Positions 50,095-60,358 of a stretch of 64,000 nt of DNA are shown here, piece by piece. Where the stretch lies: the NCBI GenBank assembly GCA_027314645.1, contig DAHVAL010000003.1:62001-126000 (forward strand). Reading direction: 5' to 3'. The position numbers and the translations under genes are program-made. The DNA comes from Nitrospirota bacterium. GTDB taxonomy: Bacteria > Nitrospirota > Leptospirillia > Leptospirillales > Leptospirillaceae. Position 1 is the first letter of the stretch, and every line of letters begins with the position of its first letter. A model generated the notes under the pieces. It saw nothing but the letters and a program-made list of their open reading frames with translations. It was not told the DNA's origin and did no database searches.

Positions 50095-50433
50095 TCAATG
50101 TCCTGCTCCTTCTTTCGTTTCCCGGGGCAGGACGAGGATCTCTCCAGGCCTGAGCCTATGCTCTCTCTCTCTCGCTTGGCGCTCCATGGCGAACGGATCG
50201 GATCGGAGAGCGGCCACGCGCTTTTCCAGAACACCCACTCGTTCCTTTATCCGGACAAGTGTGTGCTTCGATTCCCTTTCCTTGAAAAGATAGGTCACCA
50301 GCGGACGGACCCCCGTCGTTCCGGAAAGGAGCGCCGACACCGTCCAAATCCAGAGGCCGGCCCCGGCCACCCAATAAACCAGGAGCTGACCCGGTCCCTT
50401 TTCCGGAATGTCCTTTTTTTCGGCCTTCCCCAC
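50095..50433 (-). CDS. FtsB/DivIC-family septum formation protein
   Basis: 112 aa, GTG start with GGAG upstream, 10 nt after eno. One membrane helix (LLVYWVAGAGLWIWTVSALLSG, about 17-38) leads into a coiled coil (ERESKHTLVRIKERVGVLEKRVAAL) and the family motif DPFAMERQAREREHRLRPGEILVL. FtsB binds FtsL and FtsQ in the divisome. The location directly after enolase is the classic eno-ftsB order of many bacteria, which supports the call. Confidence 0.9.
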   Translation of the reverse strand: MGKAEKKDIPEKGPGQLLVYWVAGAGLWIWTVSALLSGTTGVRPLVTYLFKERESKHTLVRIKERVGVLEKRVAALRSDPFAMERQAREREHRLRPGEILVLPRETKEGAGH

Positions 50434-50443
50434 CCTGGCTCCT

Positions 50444-52217
<1,774 letters not shown>

Positions 52218-52244
52218 GGCATTCCCGCTCCTTCGGACTTCGTT

Positions 52245-52907
52245 CTAACGGCTCACCCCTGCCGGCTGACCCGATCCCATCTTGTAGGAAAGGAGCTTTT
52301 TCGACCAGTGCCATTTCCCTGTCGAGGACCAGCCCCCTTCCCCCACAAATCCTATATCTTTTGCGTAATATTCATAGAGAAATTGTGTGGACCGGCGGCT
52401 GATCAAATCATAGGTGAGTTTCCGCCGGATAACCCAGCAAAGGAAGGTCCCGGCAGGTAGCGTGATTCGGACCTGCCCCCACACCTGGTCGACGATGGTG
52501 TTCTGGCCATCCTCTCCTTCCCATTTGTCTCCCTTCCGAAATGGGAGATGGACCCGGACAAGCGGCGGGTGGTAACGGTACAAAGACTTTGAAAACGCAG
52601 AGGTGCTTGATTCCTTGGAATAATTTCCAGTCGCCGGGTCATAGGAGTAGGTGGAGGTAATCGATTTTGCGGGGAAATTCAGATAGACGATCTTTCGAAC
52701 CATTTCCACCCTCTGGCGAGATCCTTCCGGAGGGAGGGGCCGCATCGTTTCCCGAATCTGGACCTTCCCTCCCAGACCGGAATAATTTTTTTCCGATGGA
52801 ACAAGGGGAAGATAATCAAACGGGTCTTCGGCCGCACGGGCCGACCCACCCATGAGAAGGACCCCCAACAGGACCGTCAGGAAAATCTTGCCCATCCTTT
52901 TATCCAT
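52245..52907 (-). CDS. Secreted hypothetical protein (DUF3108-like pattern)
   Basis: 220 aa with signal peptide (KIFLTVLLGVLLMGGSARAA). The ATG at 52907 overlaps the gatB stop by 8 nt; an ATG four codons on is an alternative. The mature part is all-beta by pattern (VRITLPAGTFLCWVIRRKLTYD, FLYEYYAKDIGFV), which recalls periplasmic DUF3108-type proteins, but I would not assert the family. It stands between gatB and the tetraheme cytochrome, 27 bp before the latter, so a periplasmic role alongside that cytochrome is possible. Confidence 0.75.
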   Translation of the reverse strand: MDKRMGKIFLTVLLGVLLMGGSARAAEDPFDYLPLVPSEKNYSGLGGKVQIRETMRPLPPEGSRQRVEMVRKIVYLNFPAKSITSTYSYDPATGNYSKESSTSAFSKSLYRYHPPLVRVHLPFRKGDKWEGEDGQNTIVDQVWGQVRITLPAGTFLCWVIRRKLTYDLISRRSTQFLYEYYAKDIGFVGEGGWSSTGKWHWSKKLLSYKMGSGQPAGVSR

Positions 52908-54396
52908 TCAGCTTTGCCTTGAGGATGTCATTGACCTTTTCAGGATTTGCCTTGCCATTGGATTTTTTCATCACCGATCCCACAAAGAAGCCGAACAAAC
53001 GTTCCTTCCCTCCCCGGTATGCCGCCACCTCTCCGGGATTGTCCGACAGGACCGCCTCGACAAGTGCCAGAAGTTCATCTTCTCCGGACATCTGAACCAA
53101 CCCCGATTCTTCCACCAAATCCAGGGGAGTCTTTTTTTCCTCGATCGCCCTCGCATAGACCTCCTTGGCCTGAGAGAAGGAAAGGGACCCCGAGAGGACC
53201 CGGTCGATCAGCCCCACGGCATGTTCGACGGACGTGGGCCCCGACAGCACATCGGCCCCCCGACGGTTTGTTTCCCGAAGAACCTCCGAAAGGATGAAGG
53301 ATGTCCAGCGGTCACGGGCTTTTTTGAAGGACTCTTCCCCCTTGGAGGTCGAACGAAACCGCTCCATTCCCTCCTCAAAATAATGGGCAAGCTCTTCTTC
53401 GGCGACCAGAACTTCCGCATCCGCCCTCTGAACCCCGAGTGCGGCGCAGTACCGGTCGGCGCGCTGTTCCGGAAGTTCGGGAAGCGCTCTCCTTTGGGAG
53501 TCGATCATGGAGTCGCTGACCACCAGCAACGGGATGTCCGGCTCCGGAAAATACCGGTAATCCAATGCCTCCTCTTTGCTTCTCATGGCCTTGGTGCGGC
53601 CGGAGGAGGGGTCGAAGAGGCGGGTCTCCAGGAGCACTTTTTCCCCCGCCTCAATCGCATCGATTTGCCGATCGATCTCGAAGACCATCGCCTTGTGGAC
53701 AAACCGGAAGGAATTCACATTCTTGATTTCCACCCGGGTTCCAAAGACGGTGCTTCCAGGCTTCCGAATCGATAGATTAATGTCGCAGCGGAACGATCCC
53801 TCTTCCATGTTTCCATCCGAGACCCTCGTGGTTCTGAGCAAAAGTCTGAGACGCTTTAAGTAGTCCACCGCCTCGTCAGGACTGTGAATGTCGGGGTCAG
53901 AAACAATTTCAAGGAGGGGGACTCCCGCCCTGTTGAGATCCACATGGCTGCTGTCGGGAATTCCCGCATGAAGGTTCTTTCCGGCGTCCTCCTCCAGATG
54001 CATCCGATGGATACTGATCTCCCTCTCTCCGGCGTCCGTCCTGATCTTGAGGGACCCTCCGGTCAAAAGCGGCTGAGCGTACTGAGAAATCTGGTACCCT
54101 TTGGGAAGATCCGGATAAAAGTAATGCTTCCGCTCAAAGGTGCTGACCGGGGAAATCCGGCAGCCGGCGGCAAGGCCGGCGCGAATGCCCAATCGGACCG
54201 CCTCTTCGTTGAGGACAGGAAGGGTGCCTGGATGTCCCAGGCACACCGGACACACCAATGTATTGGGAGGGGCTCCAAATCGATTGTCACAACGGCAGAA
54301 GAGCTTCGTACGGGTCAGCAGCTGGGTATGCACCTCAAGCCCGACAACCACTTCCCACCCTCTGAAAAGGGGCCGTTTGTGAATGGACGTGCTCAT
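52900..54396 (-). CDS. gatB: Aspartyl/glutamyl-tRNA amidotransferase subunit B
   Basis: 498 aa from the ATG at 54396, overlapping the gatA stop (ATGA); the longer frame shadows gatA. VVVGLEVHTQLLTRTKLFCRC, CPVCLGHPGTLPVLN and the YYFPDLPKGYQISQY-type segment (HYFYPDLPKGYQISQYAQP) are conserved, and the C-terminal YqeY-like tail is present (KSNGKANPEKVNDILKAKL). It binds the mischarged tRNA and, with GatA and GatC, forms Gln-tRNA(Gln) or Asn-tRNA(Asn). Confidence 0.96.
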   Translation of the reverse strand: MSTSIHKRPLFRGWEVVVGLEVHTQLLTRTKLFCRCDNRFGAPPNTLVCPVCLGHPGTLPVLNEEAVRLGIRAGLAAGCRISPVSTFERKHYFYPDLPKGYQISQYAQPLLTGGSLKIRTDAGEREISIHRMHLEEDAGKNLHAGIPDSSHVDLNRAGVPLLEIVSDPDIHSPDEAVDYLKRLRLLLRTTRVSDGNMEEGSFRCDINLSIRKPGSTVFGTRVEIKNVNSFRFVHKAMVFEIDRQIDAIEAGEKVLLETRLFDPSSGRTKAMRSKEEALDYRYFPEPDIPLLVVSDSMIDSQRRALPELPEQRADRYCAALGVQRADAEVLVAEEELAHYFEEGMERFRSTSKGEESFKKARDRWTSFILSEVLRETNRRGADVLSGPTSVEHAVGLIDRVLSGSLSFSQAKEVYARAIEEKKTPLDLVEESGLVQMSGEDELLALVEAVLSDNPGEVAAYRGGKERLFGFFVGSVMKKSNGKANPEKVNDILKAKLNG

Positions 54397-55892
54397 CCTC
54401 GGTCTCCAGGCCCTTTGACGGTGGGATGCCCGGCATGAACCTCCGGAAGCGGCATCGGATAGAGGGCAGAAATGAACTCCGCCAGTTTCAGGAGACGCCC
54501 CTCCGACCAAGGAGGGCCGATCAGATGCGCCCCTACCGGGAGTCCCTGGCCGTCGAGACCGACGGGGACCGAGAGAGCGGGCAGCCCGGCAAGATTGGCC
54601 GTAATGGTGTACACATCAGAGAGATACATGGATAGAGGATCTCCGGTCTTTTCTCCGAATGCGAAGGGCGGGGTTGGCGATGTGGGCGTCAGAATCGCAT
54701 CGCAATGCTGGAACGCCTCCATGAAATCCTTGCGGATCAGGCTCTGGACCTTACGGGCCTTTCTGTAGAAGGCCTCCTGATAGCCTGCGGACAAGGCGAA
54801 GGTTCCCAGGAGGATGCGCCGTTTGACTTCGTCCCCGAATCCCGCGTCCCGTGTCTCCTCATACATGGTCCGAAGATCCGCGGGATTCTTGACCCTGAAC
54901 CCATACCTGACGCCGTCGAATCGGGAGAGGTTGGAGGACGCTTCGGAGGTGGCGACGAGATAATAGACATTGATCCCGTAGGCGGAATGGGGAAGGGTGA
55001 CGGGAACTTCACGGGCCCCTTTTCCTCCAAGGGCCTCCCTAAGCTCAAGGAGGCGCTTTCGGATCGAGGGATCGAGCCCTTCTCCGAAGAGGACCTCAGG
55101 AATCCCGATCTGGGTTTCTTCCATTCTTGTTGCAGCAAAATCCCTCCGCATCTCTCCCGGATCACGCTCAGTCGTGGTCATGTCCAAGGAATCCCGGCCC
55201 CCCATCGCCACCAGCGCTTCAAGAGCGTCGGACGCGGATCCGGAAAAAGGACCGATCTGGTCAAGCGAAGACGAGAAAGCCACCAATCCCGACCGCGAAA
55301 TCCGACCATAGGTCGGTTTGATTCCCAAGACCCCGCAAAAAGCCGCCGGCTGTCTGATCGACCCTCCGGTATCAGAACCCAGGGAAAGCGGAGCCAGCCC
55401 TGCCGCCACCGCTGCAGCCGACCCGCCCGACGACCCGCCGGGAACCCGGGTGGGATTCCAGGGATTTTTGGAGGGTCCAAAGGCGGAGTTTTCGGTGGAG
55501 GATCCCATGGCGAACTCGTCGAGATTGGTCTTTCCAAGGACAATCGCCCCCAAGGACAAAAGGCGGGCGACCGAAGTCGCGGTGCGCCGGGAAATATATC
55601 CTTCAAGGATTTTAGAGGCGCAGGTGGTCGGGAATCCCTCCATCTCAAGGTTGTCCTTGATCATGATGGGATATCCGAAAAATGGGGAATCGGCCCCATT
55701 CCGTGCCAAACGGGCATCGAGCTGGCGGGCCCGGTTGATCGCGTTCTCATTCAACGATAAACAGACATTGAGAGAAGGGTTGAGTTGCTCTGTCCGGGAC
55801 ATGAAATAGCGGGCCACCTCCTCGATCGTGAATTTCCGTGAATCGCGGCCCTTGGCGAATTCCGCCAGGGAGGAGAAAAATGGATTGCTCAT
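54393..55892 (-). CDS. gatA: Aspartyl/glutamyl-tRNA amidotransferase subunit A
   Basis: 499 aa. The amidase signature is complete: catalytic Lys in GYPIMIKDNLEMEG (about 79), and the two serines in PGGSSGGSAAAVAAG and LGSDTGGSIRQPAAFCG. It releases ammonia from glutamine for GatB. Its ATG overlaps the panD stop, so gatA is coupled to panD. Confidence 0.96.
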   Translation of the reverse strand: MSNPFFSSLAEFAKGRDSRKFTIEEVARYFMSRTEQLNPSLNVCLSLNENAINRARQLDARLARNGADSPFFGYPIMIKDNLEMEGFPTTCASKILEGYISRRTATSVARLLSLGAIVLGKTNLDEFAMGSSTENSAFGPSKNPWNPTRVPGGSSGGSAAAVAAGLAPLSLGSDTGGSIRQPAAFCGVLGIKPTYGRISRSGLVAFSSSLDQIGPFSGSASDALEALVAMGGRDSLDMTTTERDPGEMRRDFAATRMEETQIGIPEVLFGEGLDPSIRKRLLELREALGGKGAREVPVTLPHSAYGINVYYLVATSEASSNLSRFDGVRYGFRVKNPADLRTMYEETRDAGFGDEVKRRILLGTFALSAGYQEAFYRKARKVQSLIRKDFMEAFQHCDAILTPTSPTPPFAFGEKTGDPLSMYLSDVYTITANLAGLPALSVPVGLDGQGLPVGAHLIGPPWSEGRLLKLAEFISALYPMPLPEVHAGHPTVKGPGDRG

Positions 55893-56275
55893 TTTCCCCC
55901 CCCGGGGGCTGTATTCGCCATCTTCCGGCTAGTAATGGCATTTTTTCCGTCCACTCTCACGATGATGGGCTGAAGGTGCGGAATTTCTTCCGGGGAAACC
56001 AATGCGTAGGAAAAGATGATGATCCGGTCCCCCACCATCCCCTTCCGGGCTGTCGGGCCGTTCAGGCAGATCGTTCCCGACCCTTTCGCACCCTCGATGA
56101 CATAGGTCGAGAAACGTTCTCCATTATTGAGATTGCTGATGACCACTTCCTCGAAGGGCAGGAGTCCTGCGGCTTCCATCAGATCGGTATCAAGCGTCAG
56201 GCTTCCTTCATAGTCGAGTTCGGATTGGGTCACGGTAGCCCGGTGGATCTTGGAGCGCAGGAAAGATCTCAGCAT
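55889..56275 (-). CDS. panD: Aspartate 1-decarboxylase
   Basis: 128 aa pyruvoyl enzyme that makes beta-alanine for pantothenate and CoA. The self-cleavage site is Gly24-Ser25 in LDYEGSLTLD; KIHRATVTQSEL, NGERFSTYVIEGAKGSGTICLNG and the C-terminal residues are conserved. It starts 4 nt after gatC and ends overlapping gatA, i.e. it is inserted inside the gatCAB operon. Confidence 0.95.
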   Translation of the reverse strand: MLRSFLRSKIHRATVTQSELDYEGSLTLDTDLMEAAGLLPFEEVVISNLNNGERFSTYVIEGAKGSGTICLNGPTARKGMVGDRIIIFSYALVSPEEIPHLQPIIVRVDGKNAITSRKMANTAPGGGK

Positions 56276-56278
56276 GGC

Positions 56279-56572
56279 TTACCGACCCTCTTCAAGAATA
56301 CGTGGAACCTGAAAAAAAGGCCCGGAACGATCCGGAGCGCCCGCCAGGGCCCAGTCCGTGGAAAGAGACTGGACCGGCAGATCTTCGGCAAGGGCGGTCG
56401 GAAGACGCGATCCCTCTTCAGCCGGAATGCCTGAAAGATCCACAGAGGACAAGCCCTCCACATAGTTGAGGATCGCGGAAAGCTCGCCCGCTATTCGGTC
56501 CACCTCGGCCTCCGACAATGCAAGAGCGGAAAGCCTTGCAACATGGAGGACATCGGATTTGGAAAGATTCAC
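56279..56572 (-). CDS. gatC: Aspartyl/glutamyl-tRNA amidotransferase subunit C
   Basis: 97 aa, GTG start with GGAAGT upstream. DVLHVARLSALALSEAEVDRIAGELSAILNYVEGL is the typical GatC helical hairpin, and LAEDLPVQSLS resembles the conserved LREDxV stretch. It stabilises GatA on GatB. First gene of gatC-panD-gatA-gatB; 107 bp after uvrD/pcrA. Confidence 0.9.
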   Translation of the reverse strand: MNLSKSDVLHVARLSALALSEAEVDRIAGELSAILNYVEGLSSVDLSGIPAEEGSRLPTALAEDLPVQSLSTDWALAGAPDRSGPFFQVPRILEEGR

Positions 56573-56679
56573 AACTCACTTCCTTTCAGATTCTTGGCAT
56601 CGACCGAGCACGCCGCTCAGGGTTACTTTCCAATTATAGCAATAATTCTGGCTCTTGAGAGGGACCCCGCCTTTCCTGG

Positions 56680-59004
56680 TCAGGGAATCTTCCCATCGAG
56701 GACGGTCAAGTTGGCGACTCGCGCCAGCAGGGTTCGCCGGGACCCATCCGAAAAACGGATCACCACCTCCAGATCCGGGTCCGGGGAAAAGGCATCGGTG
56801 ATCTCTCCCTCTCCGAAGCGGGGATGCCGGACTTTCCGGCCGATCCATTCGGGACGCCGGTCCCGGACATTTACGCTCTCCCGGCGGAGACTCCCCCCCG
56901 GGGAAGGCGCCTCCCCCAAGCGCTCCCCAGAATCCGGGACGGTCCCGCGAATGGGCCGTGAAAGACCGTCTCTCCGACCCGCCGGGACCCACCCGTTCGT
57001 CGGGGCGGGGTGTCGCCGAAGCTCCCAGGGACCTCTCGAAGGCTGAACGGGACTTCTAAGACGGCGTTCCGGCCGGTCACCTTCGAAAAGATGGTCGGGA
57101 ATATCCTTGAGAAAAGGAGACGGGGGATTCGACATGGTGCGTCCGTAAAGGCGTCGGGTCTGAGACCAGGAGAGATGAAGCCTGAGGCGCGCACGGGTCA
57201 TCGCAACATACAGGAGCCGCCGTTCTTCCTCGATGTCCGTGGGCGTTTTCCCCCGGAGAGGAAGAATCTGGTCCTCGACACCCACAACGAAGACCTGGTC
57301 GAACTCCAGTCCTTTCGACTGATGGATGGTCATCAGGGCCACCCGGCCTCCCTCATCCTCCGCTCCCGTCTCTTGCTGAGCCAAGGCCAATCCCTCCAGA
57401 AAACAGGGCACGGGAAGGCGTCTGTCCAAAATTTCAGGGGAAAAATCCCTCGCCAGCCGGAGAAGCTCCGAGACCGCCCCGATTCTCCGCTCGGCTTCGA
57501 CAGGGGCCTTCGCTGTGCGGGTGACCCATTCCTGATAGGAGGTTCTCCGGAGGATCTCTTCAAGCAACGCGAGAGGAGAGTCTCCGTTTCGCACCGCCTC
57601 CTCTCCTTCGCGAAGGAGTGCCGAGAGCTCTGGTAATTTCTCCGCCGATCTTCGAAAGTTCAGCCCCAACCGGTCAAGAAGGTCCCAGGCGGGGGAATCC
57701 GGCTGAGAGGCCCCAAGTCCAGCCAGTTCTTCCAGCGCCTTCTCGCCGAGCCCACGGGAGGGAACATTGAGCAGGCGGGAGAGGCTCACCCGATCGAAGG
57801 GATTGGCCATGACCCGAAGGTACGCCAGGAGATCTTTGACCTCCCGCCCTTCAAGAAATCCTCCGCCCCCCTTCCGGTAAAAAGGGATGCCCGCGAGCGC
57901 CAGCGCCTTCTCAAACGGAAGCGCCTGGGCGTGGGTTCGAAAGAGAATGGCCGTGTCTCCATATCGGCCGCCTCCGCGCATCCCTTCCCGGATTTTTCCG
58001 CACACGTGGGTGGCCTCTTCCTCCTCCGAAGAAACCTCCTTCAGGAAGAGGAGAACCCCGGACTCCCGAACCGCCCTGACCTGCTTTTCGTATCTTCGGC
58101 CGTTTTTTTCGATGACAGAGGCGGCGGCCTCCACGATTGGAGGAGTGGAGCGGTAATTGCGCGTCAGTAGAACCTTTCTGGCCCCGGGATAATGGTCGCC
58201 GAAAGAACGGATATGGGAAACATCCGCGCCGCGAAACTGATAAATGCTTTGGTCATCGTCTCCCACCACCGTCACATTGGTGCGATTTCTGGAGACCAGG
58301 CGGATCAGTTCCTCCTGCAGCGGGTTGGTGTCCTGGTATTCGTCCACCAGGATGTGGTGGAACTGTTCCCGAAGCTCCATGGCCACATCAGGAGACGCCT
58401 CTAGAAGTCCCACCAGGCGGAGGAGAAGATCGTCATAATCGAGCGCACGACTTGACCTCAGGCCATGTTCATACTCTTCGTAGCAGGTGGCGAGCCAGCG
58501 ATTCTTCCCGAACAGACGCCGGGCGAGATCCGGCCCGGGATGCTGGCGCGCGTTCTTCCACCGGCCGATCTGCCGAAGGACGTCTTGGGGATTCATGTCC
58601 TCTTCTGCAATGCGATGGCGTTTCATGATCTCCCGGACAAGCACCTTTTGATCGCCCGCGTCAAAAATGGTGAAATCCGGGGAAATTCCCGCCTTCTCGG
58701 AAAAACGTCGCAAGAGCCTGGCGGAAAGGGAATGAAAGGTCCCAACCCATGGGAGGTTCGTTCCAGGAAGCTTTTTGGCAATCCGGTCCGCCAGCTCGCC
58801 GGCGGCCTTGCGCGTGAAGGTGGCCACGAAAAAACGCTCTCCCCCCTCCCCTGTCCGGGAGATGAGGGCCAGGAGGCGGTCGATGACAACCCGCGTCTTT
58901 CCCGATCCGGCGGGGGCAAGGACAAGCAAAGGGCCCCCGTCATGATGGATGGCGGCCATCTGTTCCTGATTCAGAGGACCCTCGTGAGAACTGGCATCGC
59001 TCAA
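56680..59004 (-). CDS. UvrD/PcrA-type 3'-5' DNA helicase
   Basis: 774 aa, TTG start overlapping the preceding stop by 4 nt. SF1A motifs: LAPAGSGKTRVV (motif I), TFTRKAAGEL (Ia), ILVDEYQDTN (II), VVGDDDQSIYQFRGAD (III), LLTRNYRSTPPI (IV), MTIHQSKGLEFDQVFVVG (V) and EERRLLYVAMTRARLRLHLS (VI). The C-terminus has a Tudor-like element (IGRKVRHPRFGEGEI) as in PcrA, where it contacts RNA polymerase. It functions in nucleotide excision repair and removal of protein barriers. Confidence 0.95.
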   Translation of the reverse strand: MSDASSHEGPLNQEQMAAIHHDGGPLLVLAPAGSGKTRVVIDRLLALISRTGEGGERFFVATFTRKAAGELADRIAKKLPGTNLPWVGTFHSLSARLLRRFSEKAGISPDFTIFDAGDQKVLVREIMKRHRIAEEDMNPQDVLRQIGRWKNARQHPGPDLARRLFGKNRWLATCYEEYEHGLRSSRALDYDDLLLRLVGLLEASPDVAMELREQFHHILVDEYQDTNPLQEELIRLVSRNRTNVTVVGDDDQSIYQFRGADVSHIRSFGDHYPGARKVLLTRNYRSTPPIVEAAASVIEKNGRRYEKQVRAVRESGVLLFLKEVSSEEEEATHVCGKIREGMRGGGRYGDTAILFRTHAQALPFEKALALAGIPFYRKGGGGFLEGREVKDLLAYLRVMANPFDRVSLSRLLNVPSRGLGEKALEELAGLGASQPDSPAWDLLDRLGLNFRRSAEKLPELSALLREGEEAVRNGDSPLALLEEILRRTSYQEWVTRTAKAPVEAERRIGAVSELLRLARDFSPEILDRRLPVPCFLEGLALAQQETGAEDEGGRVALMTIHQSKGLEFDQVFVVGVEDQILPLRGKTPTDIEEERRLLYVAMTRARLRLHLSWSQTRRLYGRTMSNPPSPFLKDIPDHLFEGDRPERRLRSPVQPSRGPWELRRHPAPTNGWVPAGRRDGLSRPIRGTVPDSGERLGEAPSPGGSLRRESVNVRDRRPEWIGRKVRHPRFGEGEITDAFSPDPDLEVVIRFSDGSRRTLLARVANLTVLDGKIP

Positions 59005-60332
59005 GTGGGCGGAGCTCCTCCAGACTCGAGAACCCTGGATAGCCAGAGACCGGCAAAACGGTCCGGTGTTTCTTCCGCTTCATCCTTGGCCACAAACAGA
59101 ATCTCCCGTCCGGAGGGCGAAAAAGCCGGACGGCAGTTCACCAGCTTTGCAGTGGCGTCAACCGGAAGGACGCGATTCGGGGTGCCTCCCGATACTTTCT
59201 GAAGGAACGGTTCGGTCGGCCACGTCCAGAAGGGTTTCGAATCCGGCTTGGTTCTGAGATAGAGGAAGGATTCTCCCGTCGGGGACCAAAGCGGATAGAG
59301 GCTGTATCCCGTTTTGACCACCGGAACCACCTTGTCGTCTTCCGGGTGATAAAGAGCCAATCCGCGCCCTCCTCCCTCGAGTTGCATTTCCATGAGGACG
59401 GAGGTCCCCGAGCCTGCGAGGAGGGGATAGAAAAACTCGCGGTGCTCCATGATCACATGATCTTCCCCGGAAGCCAAGTCAAGGCGATGGATGGTATTGC
59501 GTTTTTGGGGATTTTCGATCCGCCGGTCACGGGTATGAAACCAAAGCGTGGTTCCATCGGGCGAAAATGAAAAATGGTCCAGGTGTTCCGGCGTCCGGAA
59601 CAATTCGCGGGACCCCGTTCCCGGCTCCCAGAGGAAAAGGAGGCATTCTTCCCGGAAACGGCCGATTTTGAACCGGACGATATAGGCGAGAGAGTCCCTC
59701 TTCGGAGACCAGTGAAAGTCTCCCAGGGCCTCTTCGTGCGAATAACGTTCAGGGGGCCATGCGATCAGATTGACCGGATTTTCCCCAAGAGGTCCGCACA
59801 CCAATAGCTGATCGCCAAGGACCACGTGTTTCGTTGTCTTCCATAAGACCTTGCGGGTATAGGGCTTCCATCGCTGGCGGGTATGGATCGCCAACAGATT
59901 CCCGGTTGGAGAAGGGAGAAGGGCATGGGGACGAATTTGATCGGAGTCGAACGGGAAAGCCTCAACCTGCCCCGTCCTGGTGTCCAGTCTCTGAAGGGAC
60001 CACCGTGCGCCGTGATGCTCCCAGCTTGGACGATCCATATGGAACGTGATGTATCGGCTGTCCGGAGACCACACATAAATCAGCTCATCGGTTCCGCGCC
60101 CCCGTTCCCGGTAATTGACGGCAACGAGATTTTTCCCAACATCGTGCAGCGTTTCCCGGGTCTTTGAATCCAGAACAGTCAGACACCCCAGGTCACGGGT
60201 TTCATGAATGGTATCGGGATCCGTCAGACGCACGAAGGCAACCTTGGATCCGTCGGGAGAAAAGGACGGGACGACCACCTCGACTTTTCCGGGAACGAGC
60301 ATTTCTGTCTCAATTGTCCATTCATGCGCCAT
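59001..60332 (-). CDS. TolB/WD40-like beta-propeller protein (PD40 repeats)
   Basis: 443 aa. Repeats of the PD40 kind (FSPDGSKVAFVR, WSPDSRYITFHM, WSPKRDSLAYIV, FSPDGTTLWFHT, WSPTGESFLYLR and FSPSGREILFVA) form a propeller of about six blades, the WxPDG signature occurring at regular 60-70-residue spacing. There is no signal peptide, so it should be cytoplasmic, unlike TolB. No peptidase domain follows. GAGGAG precedes the ATG. Coupled to uvrD; role unknown. Confidence 0.8.
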   Translation of the reverse strand: MAHEWTIETEMLVPGKVEVVVPSFSPDGSKVAFVRLTDPDTIHETRDLGCLTVLDSKTRETLHDVGKNLVAVNYRERGRGTDELIYVWSPDSRYITFHMDRPSWEHHGARWSLQRLDTRTGQVEAFPFDSDQIRPHALLPSPTGNLLAIHTRQRWKPYTRKVLWKTTKHVVLGDQLLVCGPLGENPVNLIAWPPERYSHEEALGDFHWSPKRDSLAYIVRFKIGRFREECLLFLWEPGTGSRELFRTPEHLDHFSFSPDGTTLWFHTRDRRIENPQKRNTIHRLDLASGEDHVIMEHREFFYPLLAGSGTSVLMEMQLEGGGRGLALYHPEDDKVVPVVKTGYSLYPLWSPTGESFLYLRTKPDSKPFWTWPTEPFLQKVSGGTPNRVLPVDATAKLVNCRPAFSPSGREILFVAKDEAEETPDRFAGLWLSRVLESGGAPPT

Positions 60333-60358
60333 GCGTCAACACTCCTCAGCAATCATTT

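Noticed and set aside
54705-55760. Plus-strand frame of 351 codons opposite gatA
   Set aside because: Antisense shadow; gatA with complete amidase signature is on the minus strand.
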